Translations under genes and position numbers: made by a program
The notes under the pieces: model-generated
The model's input: the letters and a program-made list of their open reading frames with translations, nothing else
What the model was told of the DNA's origin: nothing
Databases searched by the model: none
Source of the DNA: Microbacteriaceae bacterium X2B
GTDB lineage: Bacteria; Actinomycetota; Actinomycetes; Actinomycetales; Microbacteriaceae
DNA: 64,000 nt
Direction: 5' to 3'
Assembly (NCBI GenBank): GCA_005502445.1
Contig: SCPB01000001.1
Coordinates: forward strand, 62,001-126,000
Shown: positions 54,548 through 62,504 of the stretch, in pieces
Layout: every line of letters begins with the position of its first letter
Position numbering within the stretch: the first letter of the stretch is position 1

Positions 54548-57534
54548 TGGCAGGTTCTGGATTCCAGTTCGACGCTTCTCAGCAATATCAGCTTGATGCG
54601 ATCAACTCAGTGGTCGGTCTCTTTGACGGACAACCGAAGGACGCGGACAAGCTCGTCACGACTCTGCGCAGTGCCGCTGCCTTGACTGAAGATGCACAGG
54701 AGGCCCTCGATCTTGATCTCACCCAGGAGGTGGGGGCGATCGGTAACAATCTGGTTCTCGACTCTGGACTTGTCTTGGCGAACCTTCAGGCTGTCCAGGA
54801 TCAGAACGGCCTAGAAGTCTCGAAGGCTCTCTTCGACGCAGAAGCGTTCGACTTCGACATTGAGATGGAAACGGGGACGGGCAAGACCTACGTCTATCTG
54901 CGCACTATGTTCGAACTCGCGGCCCGCTACAACTTCACGAAATTCATCATCCTCGTGCCGAGCGTCGCGATTCGTGAAGGTGTCAGTACGAGCATCCGCT
55001 TGATGCGGGATCACTTCCGTGAGCTCTACCCGGCCCACCCTTTCGACGCTTCGGTCTACTCCGGCAAGACTGCCGAGGAAGTCCAGTCCTTCGCGACTTC
55101 CACAAACGTCCAGATCCTCATCATGACCATCGACTCGATTCGTGGTGACGCGAACTCCCGAATCATTCACCAGACGCGCGACAAGCTCAACGGCCTTCGC
55201 CCGATCGACTACTTGAAAGCGACCAGACCAGTCGTGATCATGGACGAGCCGCAAAACATGGAGTCATTGCTCAGCCAATCGGCACTGGCAGAACTCAATC
55301 CGTCCTTCACGCTTCGGTACTCGGCGACACACAAGAAGCAACGCAACGTGGTGTACCGGCTCGACCCGGTTGACGCGCACGATCTCGGTTTGGTGAAGCA
55401 GATTGTCGTTGCCGATGTGCAGCAGCAAGGTGCCGACGCTACTCCCTACATGAAGCTCATCTCGGTGAAGCGAGAGCCGCAGTGGACTGCCCGGCTTGAA
55501 CTATCCGTCCGTTCCGCGAGCGGCCAGCTTGAGCGCCGCCAGGTGAACGTTCGCCCGAATCAGGAACTCTCCGACGAGCGGCTGACCAACAACCCCGCAT
55601 ACGAAGGCATCTGGGTCACCGAGATGACCCTTGGCTTTGACGGGGCACCTGCGTCAGTCGAGCTGAATCTGCACGGTCATCTCTATGAGGGCGAAACGAT
55701 TGGCGGAGCCAGCGGCGCCATCTACAAGGAGATGATCCGCGAAACCATCAAGGAGCACTTCCGCAAAGAAGCCCAGCTTCGAGAGCGAGGCATCAAGGTG
55801 CTGAGTCTCTTCTTCGTGGACAAGGTCGCCAGCTACCTCGGCGACGGCAGCAGCAACGACGACGCCAACGGTGACTTCGTCCGATGGTTCGACGAGGTGT
55901 TCGCAGAAGAGCGGGCCAAGTCGCCGCGCTGGCAGGAGCTACTGCCGCAGGACCCGCACGAACTTCGACGCGCCTACTTCTCACAGATCAAGCGTGGCAA
56001 GACCACGATCATGCAGGACAGCTCCGGCGCTACGAAGGCAGACGATGATGCCTATGAATTGATCATGCAAGACAAGGAGCGGCTACTCGACGAGAGCGAG
56101 CCTGTCCGTTTCATCTTTAGCCATTCAGCTCTTCGCGAAGGATGGGACAACCCCAACGTCTTCCAGATATGCACCCTGCGAGAGATGGGAGCAGAGGTCG
56201 AGCGACGCCAGACCATCGGACGGGGTCTCCGCCTTCCCGTCACGCAGACCCCGACGGGGTACCAGCGCGTCGGTGATCGTGGCATCGCCACTCTGACGGT
56301 GATCGCCAACGAGTCGTACCAGCAGTTCGCGAAGAGCCTGCAGAATGAGTACCGGGCAGCGGGCGTTGAGATTGGCCGAGTCCGCGTCAACGAGTTCGCC
56401 AAGATCGCCGCTCGAGACGAGGCCGGCACCGTCACTGACAACCAACTCGGATTCGCGAAGTCCGAAGAGATCCACCGTCACCTTACGGAGACCGGCTTCC
56501 TGGTGGACGGCATGGTCACCTCGAAGTTCCTTCCCGGGACGCTCGGCTTCACCTTGAGCCTTCCGGAGTACTTGAAGCCATACGAAGACGAGGTCATCGA
56601 GCTCGTTCAGCGCGCCAGCCTTGAGCGATACGTCAAGCCCAAGAGCAACCGGCAACCCCGTGCGCTCAACAAGGCGCTCTACCTGACTCCAGAGTTTGAG
56701 GAGTTCTGGGAAGCCATCAGCCGCAAGACCACCTACCGAGTGTCGGTCGTGCGAGAAGACCTGATCGCGGCATCCGTCAAGGCCCTGCAGGACGCCCCAC
56801 GCATCGAACCCCTTCGGATCCAGGTGACACGTGCCGGCGTGAAGGTGCTTCGCGGTGGCGCCAAGGGCGAAGAGCTGGGCGTCCGGTCAACTGACCTCAA
56901 GGGCGGCTACGACCTGCCTGACATCATCACCGAACTCCAAAGCGCGACGTCACTAACCCGCAAGACGATCGTGGACATCCTGATCGGCAGCGGCCGGTTG
57001 GAAGAGTTCATCGGAAACCCGAACGACTTCATTGCGATGGCAAAGCGGGCCCTCCAGTCCGAGCTGGCCAAGATTGTTGTCGAGGGCATCCAGTACGAGA
57101 AGATCGCGGGGTCGGTCTACGAACTTCGGGAACTTCAGAGGGACGGCGCCGAGGAGAAGGACCGATTCCTCGACCAGATGTACAAGGTGCAGAACGAGCA
57201 GAAGACCGACTTCGACTATGTCGTCTACGACTCGGACGTCGAGCTTGAGTTTGCGAAGAAGCTCGACACACGCGAGGACATCAAGCTATTCATGAAGCTG
57301 CCCAGCAAGTTCAAGATCCCAACACCGGTGGGGGACTACAACCCGGACTGGGCGATCATCAAGCACGAGGAAGGCGAAGACCGGATCTACATGATCCGCG
57401 AAACCAAGTCGACGCTCGATGACGCGAAGCTTCGTCCGACCGAGCTTGCGAAGATCAAGTCGGCGAAGAAACACTTCGCGGCGATCGGCATTACTGACTA
57501 CGACCGGTCGGTGCCGGGGAATTGGAATTTATAG
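54544..57534 (+). CDS. res: Type III restriction enzyme, helicase-nuclease subunit (Res)
   Basis: A 996-residue subunit that translocates on and cuts DNA with unmodified sites. Superfamily 2 motifs are DIEMETGTGKTYVYLR (Walker A, about 108-115), VVIMDEPQNMES (DEPQ, about 233), TLRYSATHKK and SALREGWDNPNVFQIC with QTIGRGLRLPV. The C-terminal PD-(D/E)xK nuclease shows YNPDWAII (about 931) and MIRETKST (about 950). It overlaps mod by four bases and the OLD-like gene by one base (TAGTG). The length is normal for Res. Confidence 0.95.
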   Translation: MMAGSGFQFDASQQYQLDAINSVVGLFDGQPKDADKLVTTLRSAAALTEDAQEALDLDLTQEVGAIGNNLVLDSGLVLANLQAVQDQNGLEVSKALFDAEAFDFDIEMETGTGKTYVYLRTMFELAARYNFTKFIILVPSVAIREGVSTSIRLMRDHFRELYPAHPFDASVYSGKTAEEVQSFATSTNVQILIMTIDSIRGDANSRIIHQTRDKLNGLRPIDYLKATRPVVIMDEPQNMESLLSQSALAELNPSFTLRYSATHKKQRNVVYRLDPVDAHDLGLVKQIVVADVQQQGADATPYMKLISVKREPQWTARLELSVRSASGQLERRQVNVRPNQELSDERLTNNPAYEGIWVTEMTLGFDGAPASVELNLHGHLYEGETIGGASGAIYKEMIRETIKEHFRKEAQLRERGIKVLSLFFVDKVASYLGDGSSNDDANGDFVRWFDEVFAEERAKSPRWQELLPQDPHELRRAYFSQIKRGKTTIMQDSSGATKADDDAYELIMQDKERLLDESEPVRFIFSHSALREGWDNPNVFQICTLREMGAEVERRQTIGRGLRLPVTQTPTGYQRVGDRGIATLTVIANESYQQFAKSLQNEYRAAGVEIGRVRVNEFAKIAARDEAGTVTDNQLGFAKSEEIHRHLTETGFLVDGMVTSKFLPGTLGFTLSLPEYLKPYEDEVIELVQRASLERYVKPKSNRQPRALNKALYLTPEFEEFWEAISRKTTYRVSVVREDLIAASVKALQDAPRIEPLRIQVTRAGVKVLRGGAKGEELGVRSTDLKGGYDLPDIITELQSATSLTRKTIVDILIGSGRLEEFIGNPNDFIAMAKRALQSELAKIVVEGIQYEKIAGSVYELRELQRDGAEEKDRFLDQMYKVQNEQKTDFDYVVYDSDVELEFAKKLDTREDIKLFMKLPSKFKIPTPVGDYNPDWAIIKHEEGEDRIYMIRETKSTLDDAKLRPTELAKIKSAKKHFAAIGITDYDRSVPGNWNL

Positions 57535-59222
57535 TGCGTGCTGTCGAAATCCGCATTCACAACTTTCGCAGCATCCATGACGCGACGATCCAGCTTGAGC
57601 CCCTGTCGCTCGTGGCCGGAGCGAACAACTCCGGCAAGAGCAACATCGTCGATGCTGTCCGTCTGTTTTACGGCGATCTGAAGTGGGATGAGGAGCGTGA
57701 CAAGCCGAAGGTCGCGCCCGAAGATGCCGAAGCATGGGTTGAAGTTGAGTTCAGGCCAACTGATGACGAGTTGGCGCAACTCAAAGACGACTACAGAAGT
57801 CCGAAGGGAACTTTCCGGGTCCGCAACTACGTAAGTCCTTCGAATGGCCCGGACGGGAAGGTGCGCTCCGGGTACTACGCCTACGAGAACGACAAGTTGT
57901 CCGAGAACCTTTTCTATGGAGCGAAAAACGTTGGCTCGGGAAAAGTCGGGCACATCGTCTATATCCCGGCTGTCAGCAAGATCGACGAGACCACCAAGTT
58001 GACCGGACCTTCGGCGCTGCGAGAACTCGTCGCTGAGGTCCTCAACAAGGTAGTCGCCAACAGCCCTGCCTACAAGAATCTGACTGAGGCCTTCGGAACT
58101 TTTGAGGGTCAGATCAAGGCTCAGGCTAGCGCTGACGGTCAGTCGATCGGGCTGCTTGAGGAGGAGGTCACGGGGGAGATCGCGAGCTGGGACGCTTCAT
58201 TCTCCTTAGCGGTGCAGAGCATTCAGCCCGAGGAAATTCTGAAGACACTGATCAAACCGCAATTCATTGACGAGACGCATGGCGGCGAAGTAGACCAGGC
58301 AAGGTTTGGTGCCGGGTTCCAGCGTCACTTGATCTACACGCTCATCAAGTTGGCCGCAAAGCACGCGAATCCACCGAAGGCCTCGTCGGGTGAGAAGAAG
58401 GAGTTTGCTCCCCACCTCACTTGGATTCTCTTCGAGGAGCCGGAGGCATTTCTTCACCCATCACAAGAGGAGGTGCTGCATGACAGCCTCTTGAAGCTAG
58501 TGAAGGACGGAACGACCCAGGTCTTCCTTACGACACACAGCTCACGTTTCGTCAGTCGATCGATGGACGACCTGACGAGATTGGTTCGACTTCGCCGAGA
58601 CTCCGGTGTCACGTCTGCGTACCAGGTAACGCAAGGGGAACTTGATCAACTCTTCGCAGATGCACTCGTTGCCGATGACAGCATTTTCCCGCATGGCACT
58701 AGCGCCGCAGAGGTCAACAAAGCCGCGATGATGGCATCTTTGAAGACGGAGCTTTGGATGCAAGCGACACGGACTACTGCCTTCTTCAGTAATCGGGTCA
58801 TCCTTGTCGAAGGGCCTAGCGAGACTGCGATCTACAGTTACCTGGCTACTCGTGGGCTGATGGACCCGCCGCTTCGCGGGCTTGCCGTTATCGACTGCAT
58901 GGGCAAGTACAACATTCATCGTTTTGTCGCCATCCTCGGTGCTTTCGGCGTCGATCACTCCGTGCTCTACGACGGGGACAACGGGGGTGCAAAGGATTCA
59001 GAGGTGAGTAAGGCGATTCGTGAAGCTGCCGCTTCGTTCACGAAGCGAATCACTCGTTTCGAAGGAGATCTGGAATCCGAGCTGGGCATCGCACCGTTGC
59101 CTCGCGATCAATTCCATCGGAAGCCGCAGTATGTTCTCTATCACCTCGAGGCCGGGCTGGTTGACCAGGCAAGAATCGATGACCTCAAGAAGGAGTTCGT
59201 CGAACTGGCGACCGCGACGTAG
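57534..59222 (+). CDS. OLD-like AAA ATPase with TOPRIM nuclease domain
   Basis: A 562-residue protein. The ATPase begins VEIRIHNFRSIHDATIQLEP, with Walker A VAGANNSGKSNIVDAVR (about 27-35) and Walker B WILFEEPEAFLHPSQEE (about 297-306) followed by VFLTTHSSRFV. The C-terminal TOPRIM part has FFSNRVILVEGPSETAIY (Glu near 425) and DHSVLYDGDNGG (about 480). This is the layout of OLD-family nucleases, several of which act in phage defence. The GTG at 57534, overlapping the res stop, is chosen over a TTG upstream because the ATPase N-terminus then begins directly. Confidence 0.88.
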   Translation: MRAVEIRIHNFRSIHDATIQLEPLSLVAGANNSGKSNIVDAVRLFYGDLKWDEERDKPKVAPEDAEAWVEVEFRPTDDELAQLKDDYRSPKGTFRVRNYVSPSNGPDGKVRSGYYAYENDKLSENLFYGAKNVGSGKVGHIVYIPAVSKIDETTKLTGPSALRELVAEVLNKVVANSPAYKNLTEAFGTFEGQIKAQASADGQSIGLLEEEVTGEIASWDASFSLAVQSIQPEEILKTLIKPQFIDETHGGEVDQARFGAGFQRHLIYTLIKLAAKHANPPKASSGEKKEFAPHLTWILFEEPEAFLHPSQEEVLHDSLLKLVKDGTTQVFLTTHSSRFVSRSMDDLTRLVRLRRDSGVTSAYQVTQGELDQLFADALVADDSIFPHGTSAAEVNKAAMMASLKTELWMQATRTTAFFSNRVILVEGPSETAIYSYLATRGLMDPPLRGLAVIDCMGKYNIHRFVAILGAFGVDHSVLYDGDNGGAKDSEVSKAIREAAASFTKRITRFEGDLESELGIAPLPRDQFHRKPQYVLYHLEAGLVDQARIDDLKKEFVELATAT

Positions 59223-59247
59223 CTCGAGTTGACGAGCGTCCGATTGA

Positions 59248-59688
59248 CTACTGGTTCTTTGCCCGACGATTCGGTGCAACGGCTGGCCGGATCTTCACGC
59301 CTCTCGCGCGCAAGGCCTTGAGAATCGTGTGATTGTCGAAGCCAAGGCGCTTGCCGATCGCGACGCTCGAGAGACCTTGCTCGTACAACTGAACAGAGGT
59401 GCCTATCTGGGTCTCAGTCATCCCTCGCGAGGTGTCGATGCCATGCTCTGTAAGCATCCGTGCAGCTGTTGTGCGCGATATCTTGAACTCACGGGCGACG
59501 GCCCGGATGTTGCGGGAAACCAGATAGCGGCTGATGAGAGCTTCAGTTTCGACTGTTCGAAGCTGACGTGCTCGACCTCTGTTGCCCGGGCTTGCATTCT
59601 TGCGACCATTGCCTATCGAGCGGAAGAGTAGCTCTTGGGGTGTAACGATCCCCGGTGAGGGGTTCGAGTAAACCTGTAGCAGGGGCAC
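59248..59688 (-). CDS. Paralogous HTH protein A at the cassette border
   Basis: A 146-residue protein with two helix-turn-helix units: ALISRYLVSRNIRAVAREFK, ISRTTAARML, and SVQLYEQGLSSVAIGKRLGF, DNHTILKALRARGV. Both look like the DNA-binding ends of resolvases or IS transposases, but no catalytic domain is present. Its first codons (PLLQVYSNPSPG) lie in a 74-bp sequence repeated at the start of the paralogous gene at 61905. The GTG start sits in a stretch resembling a tRNA 3' end. It converges on the OLD-like gene. Confidence 0.7.
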   Translation of the reverse strand: MPLLQVYSNPSPGIVTPQELLFRSIGNGRKNASPGNRGRARQLRTVETEALISRYLVSRNIRAVAREFKISRTTAARMLTEHGIDTSRGMTETQIGTSVQLYEQGLSSVAIGKRLGFDNHTILKALRARGVKIRPAVAPNRRAKNQ

Positions 59689-59689
59689 C
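59616..59689. repeat. 74-bp direct repeat, left copy (tRNA-3'-end-like)
   Basis: This 74-bp stretch matches 62282-62355 at 66 positions by direct comparison. It contains GGGGTTCGAGT and AGGGGCACC, both also present in the 3' end of tRNA-Arg at 37510-37532, separated by AAACCTGTAGC. It encodes the N-terminus of the HTH gene on the minus strand. Confidence 0.8.
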
Positions 59690-59773
59690 GACCGGAATAT
59701 CCGACCGGAATATCTGAACGGGTTTTCATCAGCAGTGTTGTACGCCTTTCGGCGCCGCTCGGGATCGCATTTG

Positions 59774-61126
59774 TCAGAACATGGAGCCGAGGTCGGAGCC
59801 GACGGAAGGATAGGTGGCCGTCACGGACTTCAGCTGTCGGGTGGTGAGTCCGAGCTTGATGGCGAGGCCAAACGTGTTGATCACTTCTGAATAGCCTGGG
59901 CCGAGTAGGTGCGCCCCGAGAATCAAGTCGGTCGCTGGATCCACGATCACCTTCGTGGCGGCGGTAGTCTCACCGATTCGGTAATTGCTGTACCAGCCGC
60001 TGGTGTCGTGGTAGCGCACAGAAATCTCTCGACCATCGCGTGCAGCTTCTTGTTCGAGCATCCCGACCCGGTTTAGTTCTGGAATCGTAAACACCGTCGA
60101 GGGCACGCCGGCGTAGTCGGGCACGGTCTCGATGCCTTTGAGCATGTTGGATGCGGCGACCTTACCTTCGACGACGGCCACCGGCGTCAGGCGTTCGCCC
60201 GGGGTGCCCGCCGCGTCACCTGCTGCATAGACGTACGGATTGCTACGGCTCTGCAAGTGCCCGAAGACGTCAATGCCCTGTGGCCCGTGCGCGATATCGG
60301 CTGCCTCCAGATCGAGGCCGTCGAAGTTGGGTACGCGGCCCGCTCCGTGCACCACAAGGTCGGCGTCGATGTTGGACGTCGCGCGGTCCCGCTCGATTGC
60401 AACGTGAAAGCCCGTGGAGGTGTGCGTGACTGCGCTCACGGAGGTGCTGTGGTGCACTCGTATTCCAGCCTGTTCGCTGCGGCGCACAAGCAGATCTACG
60501 AGGTCCGGGTCGAATGCGCGCAGCGGCTTTGTGCCGTGGTCGATGATCACGCACTCCACGCCAGCGCGCGCTGCGATGTGCGCCAACTCGAAGGAAACAA
60601 ACCCGCCGCCGACGAACACGATTCTTCTGGGCAGCGCTTCGAGGTTCAGGAATTCGGTGCTGTCGACCAGAAGCTCCTGGCCGGAGAACTCGAGCGGCCG
60701 AGGGCGGGCTCCGGTGGCGATGAGAAATCGTGCTGCGGAATGCTGTTCGCCGTTGATGTCGACGTGATGGCGGCTGACGAATCGGGCATCGCCGTGGAAC
60801 GTGGACACACCGTTCCGTTTCAGCGTGGACTCCATGGCGCCTGGAATATCGTCGGTGAAGCCGTGCTTGTGCCGCATGAGGGCGGGCCAATCGAGTGTGA
60901 GGCCATTCTGGTTAACGCCTTTGCCGTGCATGAGGCGTGCATCGTCGATGATTTCGGCGCCTCGGCGGAGAATTTTCTTGGGGTCGCAGCCGCGAAGAGC
61001 GCAGGTGCCTCCGTAGGGAAGGGTGTCGACGATGCCGACTTTCCAGCCTTGGGACGCGCAGCGGTTGGCCGCAGTGGTCCCTGCCATCCCGGCACCGATG
61101 ACGAACAGGTCGTACTCCGCGTTCAC
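59774..61126 (-). CDS. FAD-dependent pyridine nucleotide-disulfide oxidoreductase
   Basis: A 450-residue enzyme of the glutathione reductase/mercuric reductase superfamily. The FAD site is DLFVIGAGMAGTTAANRCA, the redox-active pair is GGTCALRGCDPKK (Cys42 and Cys47), and the NAD(P) site is RIVFVGGGFVSFELAHIA; NPYVYAAGDAAG binds FAD. It lacks the N-terminal metal-binding domain and the C-terminal CysCys of true MerA, so mercury reduction is unproven. The ATG overlaps the stop of the thioredoxin-like gene (ATGA), making a two-gene redox operon under the MerR-type regulator. Confidence 0.88.
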   Translation of the reverse strand: MNAEYDLFVIGAGMAGTTAANRCASQGWKVGIVDTLPYGGTCALRGCDPKKILRRGAEIIDDARLMHGKGVNQNGLTLDWPALMRHKHGFTDDIPGAMESTLKRNGVSTFHGDARFVSRHHVDINGEQHSAARFLIATGARPRPLEFSGQELLVDSTEFLNLEALPRRIVFVGGGFVSFELAHIAARAGVECVIIDHGTKPLRAFDPDLVDLLVRRSEQAGIRVHHSTSVSAVTHTSTGFHVAIERDRATSNIDADLVVHGAGRVPNFDGLDLEAADIAHGPQGIDVFGHLQSRSNPYVYAAGDAAGTPGERLTPVAVVEGKVAASNMLKGIETVPDYAGVPSTVFTIPELNRVGMLEQEAARDGREISVRYHDTSGWYSNYRIGETTAATKVIVDPATDLILGAHLLGPGYSEVINTFGLAIKLGLTTRQLKSVTATYPSVGSDLGSMF

Positions 61127-61440
61127 AGTGCGACTCCATCGTGCTGTGCGGTGATCGCCATGCGCAGTTGTTCCAGAGTGGGGGCGCCAGCGCGACCTGC
61201 GGGTGTGCTGTACACACGGCAGGCCAGGCCGACGGGTGCCGACGAGTCGGCGAACGGGTCCACTCCGTCGACGAGAATGCTGGGCGAGCCGCGGAAGCCG
61301 AGCTTCTCCGCGTCATCGAACGTTTCGACGAGCCGGTGAAGAACGGTGATGTCGGGGCGTTCGGAGGCGATCGTCGCCAAGCGCTCGGCGGCGATCGACC
61401 AATTCGGGCAACCAGTGAAGTACTGCAGCGTGATCTCCAT
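61123..61440 (-). CDS. Small thioredoxin-like protein of the MerR-controlled operon
   Basis: A 105-residue protein beginning EITLQYFTGCPNWSIAAERL, with PSILVDGVDPFAD and CRVYSTPAGR, as in small thioredoxin-like proteins encoded with organomercurial or mercuric reductase-like genes. The active site is CPNW with a single Cys, so it is not a standard CxxC thioredoxin. The ATG is only about eight bases from the -10 element, so the mRNA is probably leaderless. Confidence 0.75.
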   Translation of the reverse strand: MEITLQYFTGCPNWSIAAERLATIASERPDITVLHRLVETFDDAEKLGFRGSPSILVDGVDPFADSSAPVGLACRVYSTPAGRAGAPTLEQLRMAITAQHDGVAL

Positions 61441-61447
61441 TCCCGGA

Positions 61448-61478
61448 GAATAAACCTTGTAGCGCGATGCAAGGTCAA
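61448..61478 (-). promoter_or_regulatory. MerR-type promoter with 19-bp spacer and operator dyad
   Basis: Read on the minus strand: -35 TTGACC, a 19-base spacer and -10 TTATTC. The spacer region carries the dyad ACCTTG-N10-CAAGGT. The overlong spacer with a central dyad is the hallmark of promoters that MerR regulators activate by DNA distortion. It drives the redox genes; the MerR gene reads the other way. Confidence 0.88.
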
Positions 61479-61495
61479 GTGGTGAAATGGAGCCC

Positions 61496-61900
61496 ATGAA
61501 GATCGGCGACCTGTCCAACGTCAGCGGTGTTCCCTCACAGACAATCCGTTTCTATGAGCGACGAGGACTTCTTTCGCCCTCTGCGCGTGAAGGAAATGGC
61601 TATCGCCGCTATGACCACGCGGCCGTATCGCGACTGAACTTCATTCGATCCGCGCAATCGGCGGGTCTCACCCTTGCTGAGATCGCCAGTGTGATCAACA
61701 TCCGCGACGCGGGCGAAGCGCCCTGCGCTCATGTCTCAACTCTGCTCGAGGAAAAGCTCGATGAGGTGCAGCGGCGGCAACGTGAGCTTGCTGTCTTGGA
61801 AGCTGAATTGAATCAATTGATCGCGGCGGGTCGAGACCTCGACCCGACCGACTGCGAACCGGGGGGCGTCTGCAGCGTCATCGTCTCGACGGGAGGCTGA
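61496..61900 (+). CDS. MerR-family metal- or thiol-responsive regulator
   Basis: A 134-residue activator. The N-terminal winged helix reads MKIGDLSNVSGVPSQTIRFY, ERRGLLSPSAREGNGYRRYD, followed by a long dimerisation helix (EEKLDEVQRRQRELAVLEAE). Cys77, Cys120 and Cys126 (APCAHV, TDCEPGGVCSV) resemble the three-Cys site of MerR/ZntR that binds thiophilic divalent metals. The ATG at 61496 is chosen because GGAG precedes it and the first helix then starts at once; another ATG lies three codons upstream. It diverges from the redox operon over the dyad promoter. Confidence 0.9.
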   Translation: MKIGDLSNVSGVPSQTIRFYERRGLLSPSAREGNGYRRYDHAAVSRLNFIRSAQSAGLTLAEIASVINIRDAGEAPCAHVSTLLEEKLDEVQRRQRELAVLEAELNQLIAAGRDLDPTDCEPGGVCSVIVSTGG

Positions 61901-61904
61901 CCCT

Positions 61905-62357
61905 TTAGGAGACGCTTCCTGAATCACCCTCTCGCCTTTGAGCGGCCGCCAGCCTGATCCTGACGCCGCGGCTTCGCAGCCCCTTCAAGATCGTGTGATT
62001 GTCGAAGCCTAACTGCTTGCCGATCACGGCACTCGACTGGCCACTTTCGTAGAGTTCGACGGCGATCGCTATCTGGCCCTCGGTCATCCTTCGTGACGCG
62101 TCGATTCCGCGATCGCTCAGGATTCGGGCCACGGTAGTCCGGGAAAGGCCGAACTCGGCGGCGACGGTTCGAACGTTGCGCACCGCGAGGTAACGGGTCG
62201 CGACAGCTTCTGCTTCGTCAGCCCTCAGTTGGCGGGCTCGCCGACGAGTTCCGGTTGTCGAACTTTCCTGGTTGCGGGGGCTCGAGCGGAAGAGTAGTTC
62301 TTGAGGTGTGATGACCCCAGGTGCGGGGTTCGAGTAAACCTGTAGCAGGTGCACCAC
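61905..62357 (-). CDS. Paralogous HTH protein B at the cassette border
   Basis: A 150-residue homologue of the protein encoded at 59248, with the same two helix-turn-helix units (TRYLAVRNVRTVAAEFGLSR and VELYESGQSSAVIGKQLGFD, followed by NHTILKGLRSRGVRIR). The two proteins are similar along their whole length, and their first 20 codons lie in the 74-bp repeat. It is immediately downstream of merR in opposite orientation (four bases between stop codons). A GTG start at 62354 is also possible. Confidence 0.7.
   Translation of the reverse strand: MVHLLQVYSNPAPGVITPQELLFRSSPRNQESSTTGTRRRARQLRADEAEAVATRYLAVRNVRTVAAEFGLSRTTVARILSDRGIDASRRMTEGQIAIAVELYESGQSSAVIGKQLGFDNHTILKGLRSRGVRIRLAAAQRREGDSGSVS
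62282..62355. repeat. 74-bp direct repeat, right copy
   Basis: Right-hand copy of the repeat at 59616-59689, same orientation, 2.67 kb away. The interval holds the redox operon, its MerR regulator and one HTH paralogue, so recombination between copies would delete the cassette. Confidence 0.8.
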
Positions 62358-62479
62358 GTGTTGTCTCAGGGCATCGTGGACGGGCGAACCCCCAGCAGGC
62401 GGGTGCGCTCGTTTTTCATTCCTTGGCCTGGTGGCGCTTGTTCGGGTCGATCAGGTGCTCGGCGATGACCTCGCCGTGC

Positions 62480-62496
62480 GATAGCGCACCGCTATC
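62480..62496 (+). promoter_or_regulatory. Operator of the XRE-MNT/HEPN module
   Basis: GATAGCG-CAC-CGCTATC is a perfect seven-base inverted repeat eight bases before the antitoxin ATG, a probable binding site of the XRE domain for autoregulation. Confidence 0.75.
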
Positions 62497-62504
62497 ATGA
62501 GGGT

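Noticed and set aside
49641-59222. Calling the defence operon DISARM
   Set aside because: The helicase resembles DrmD, but DrmA, DrmB, DrmC and DrmMI are missing and the methyltransferase and nuclease are type III.
59659-59689. A second tRNA gene fragment
   Set aside because: It shares two blocks with the tRNA-Arg 3' end, but the T stem does not pair and an 11-base block differs, so it is treated as an att-like repeat.
59774-61126. Naming the oxidoreductase MerA
   Set aside because: It lacks the N-terminal metal-binding domain and the C-terminal Cys pair of mercuric reductase, and no merT, merP or merB is present.
62416-62475. A 19-codon minus-strand tail reading EVIAEHLIDPNKRHQAKE before a stop
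   Set aside because: It looks like the end of some gene truncated at the element border, but it has no start, and the frame continues only into the operator region; too short to identify.
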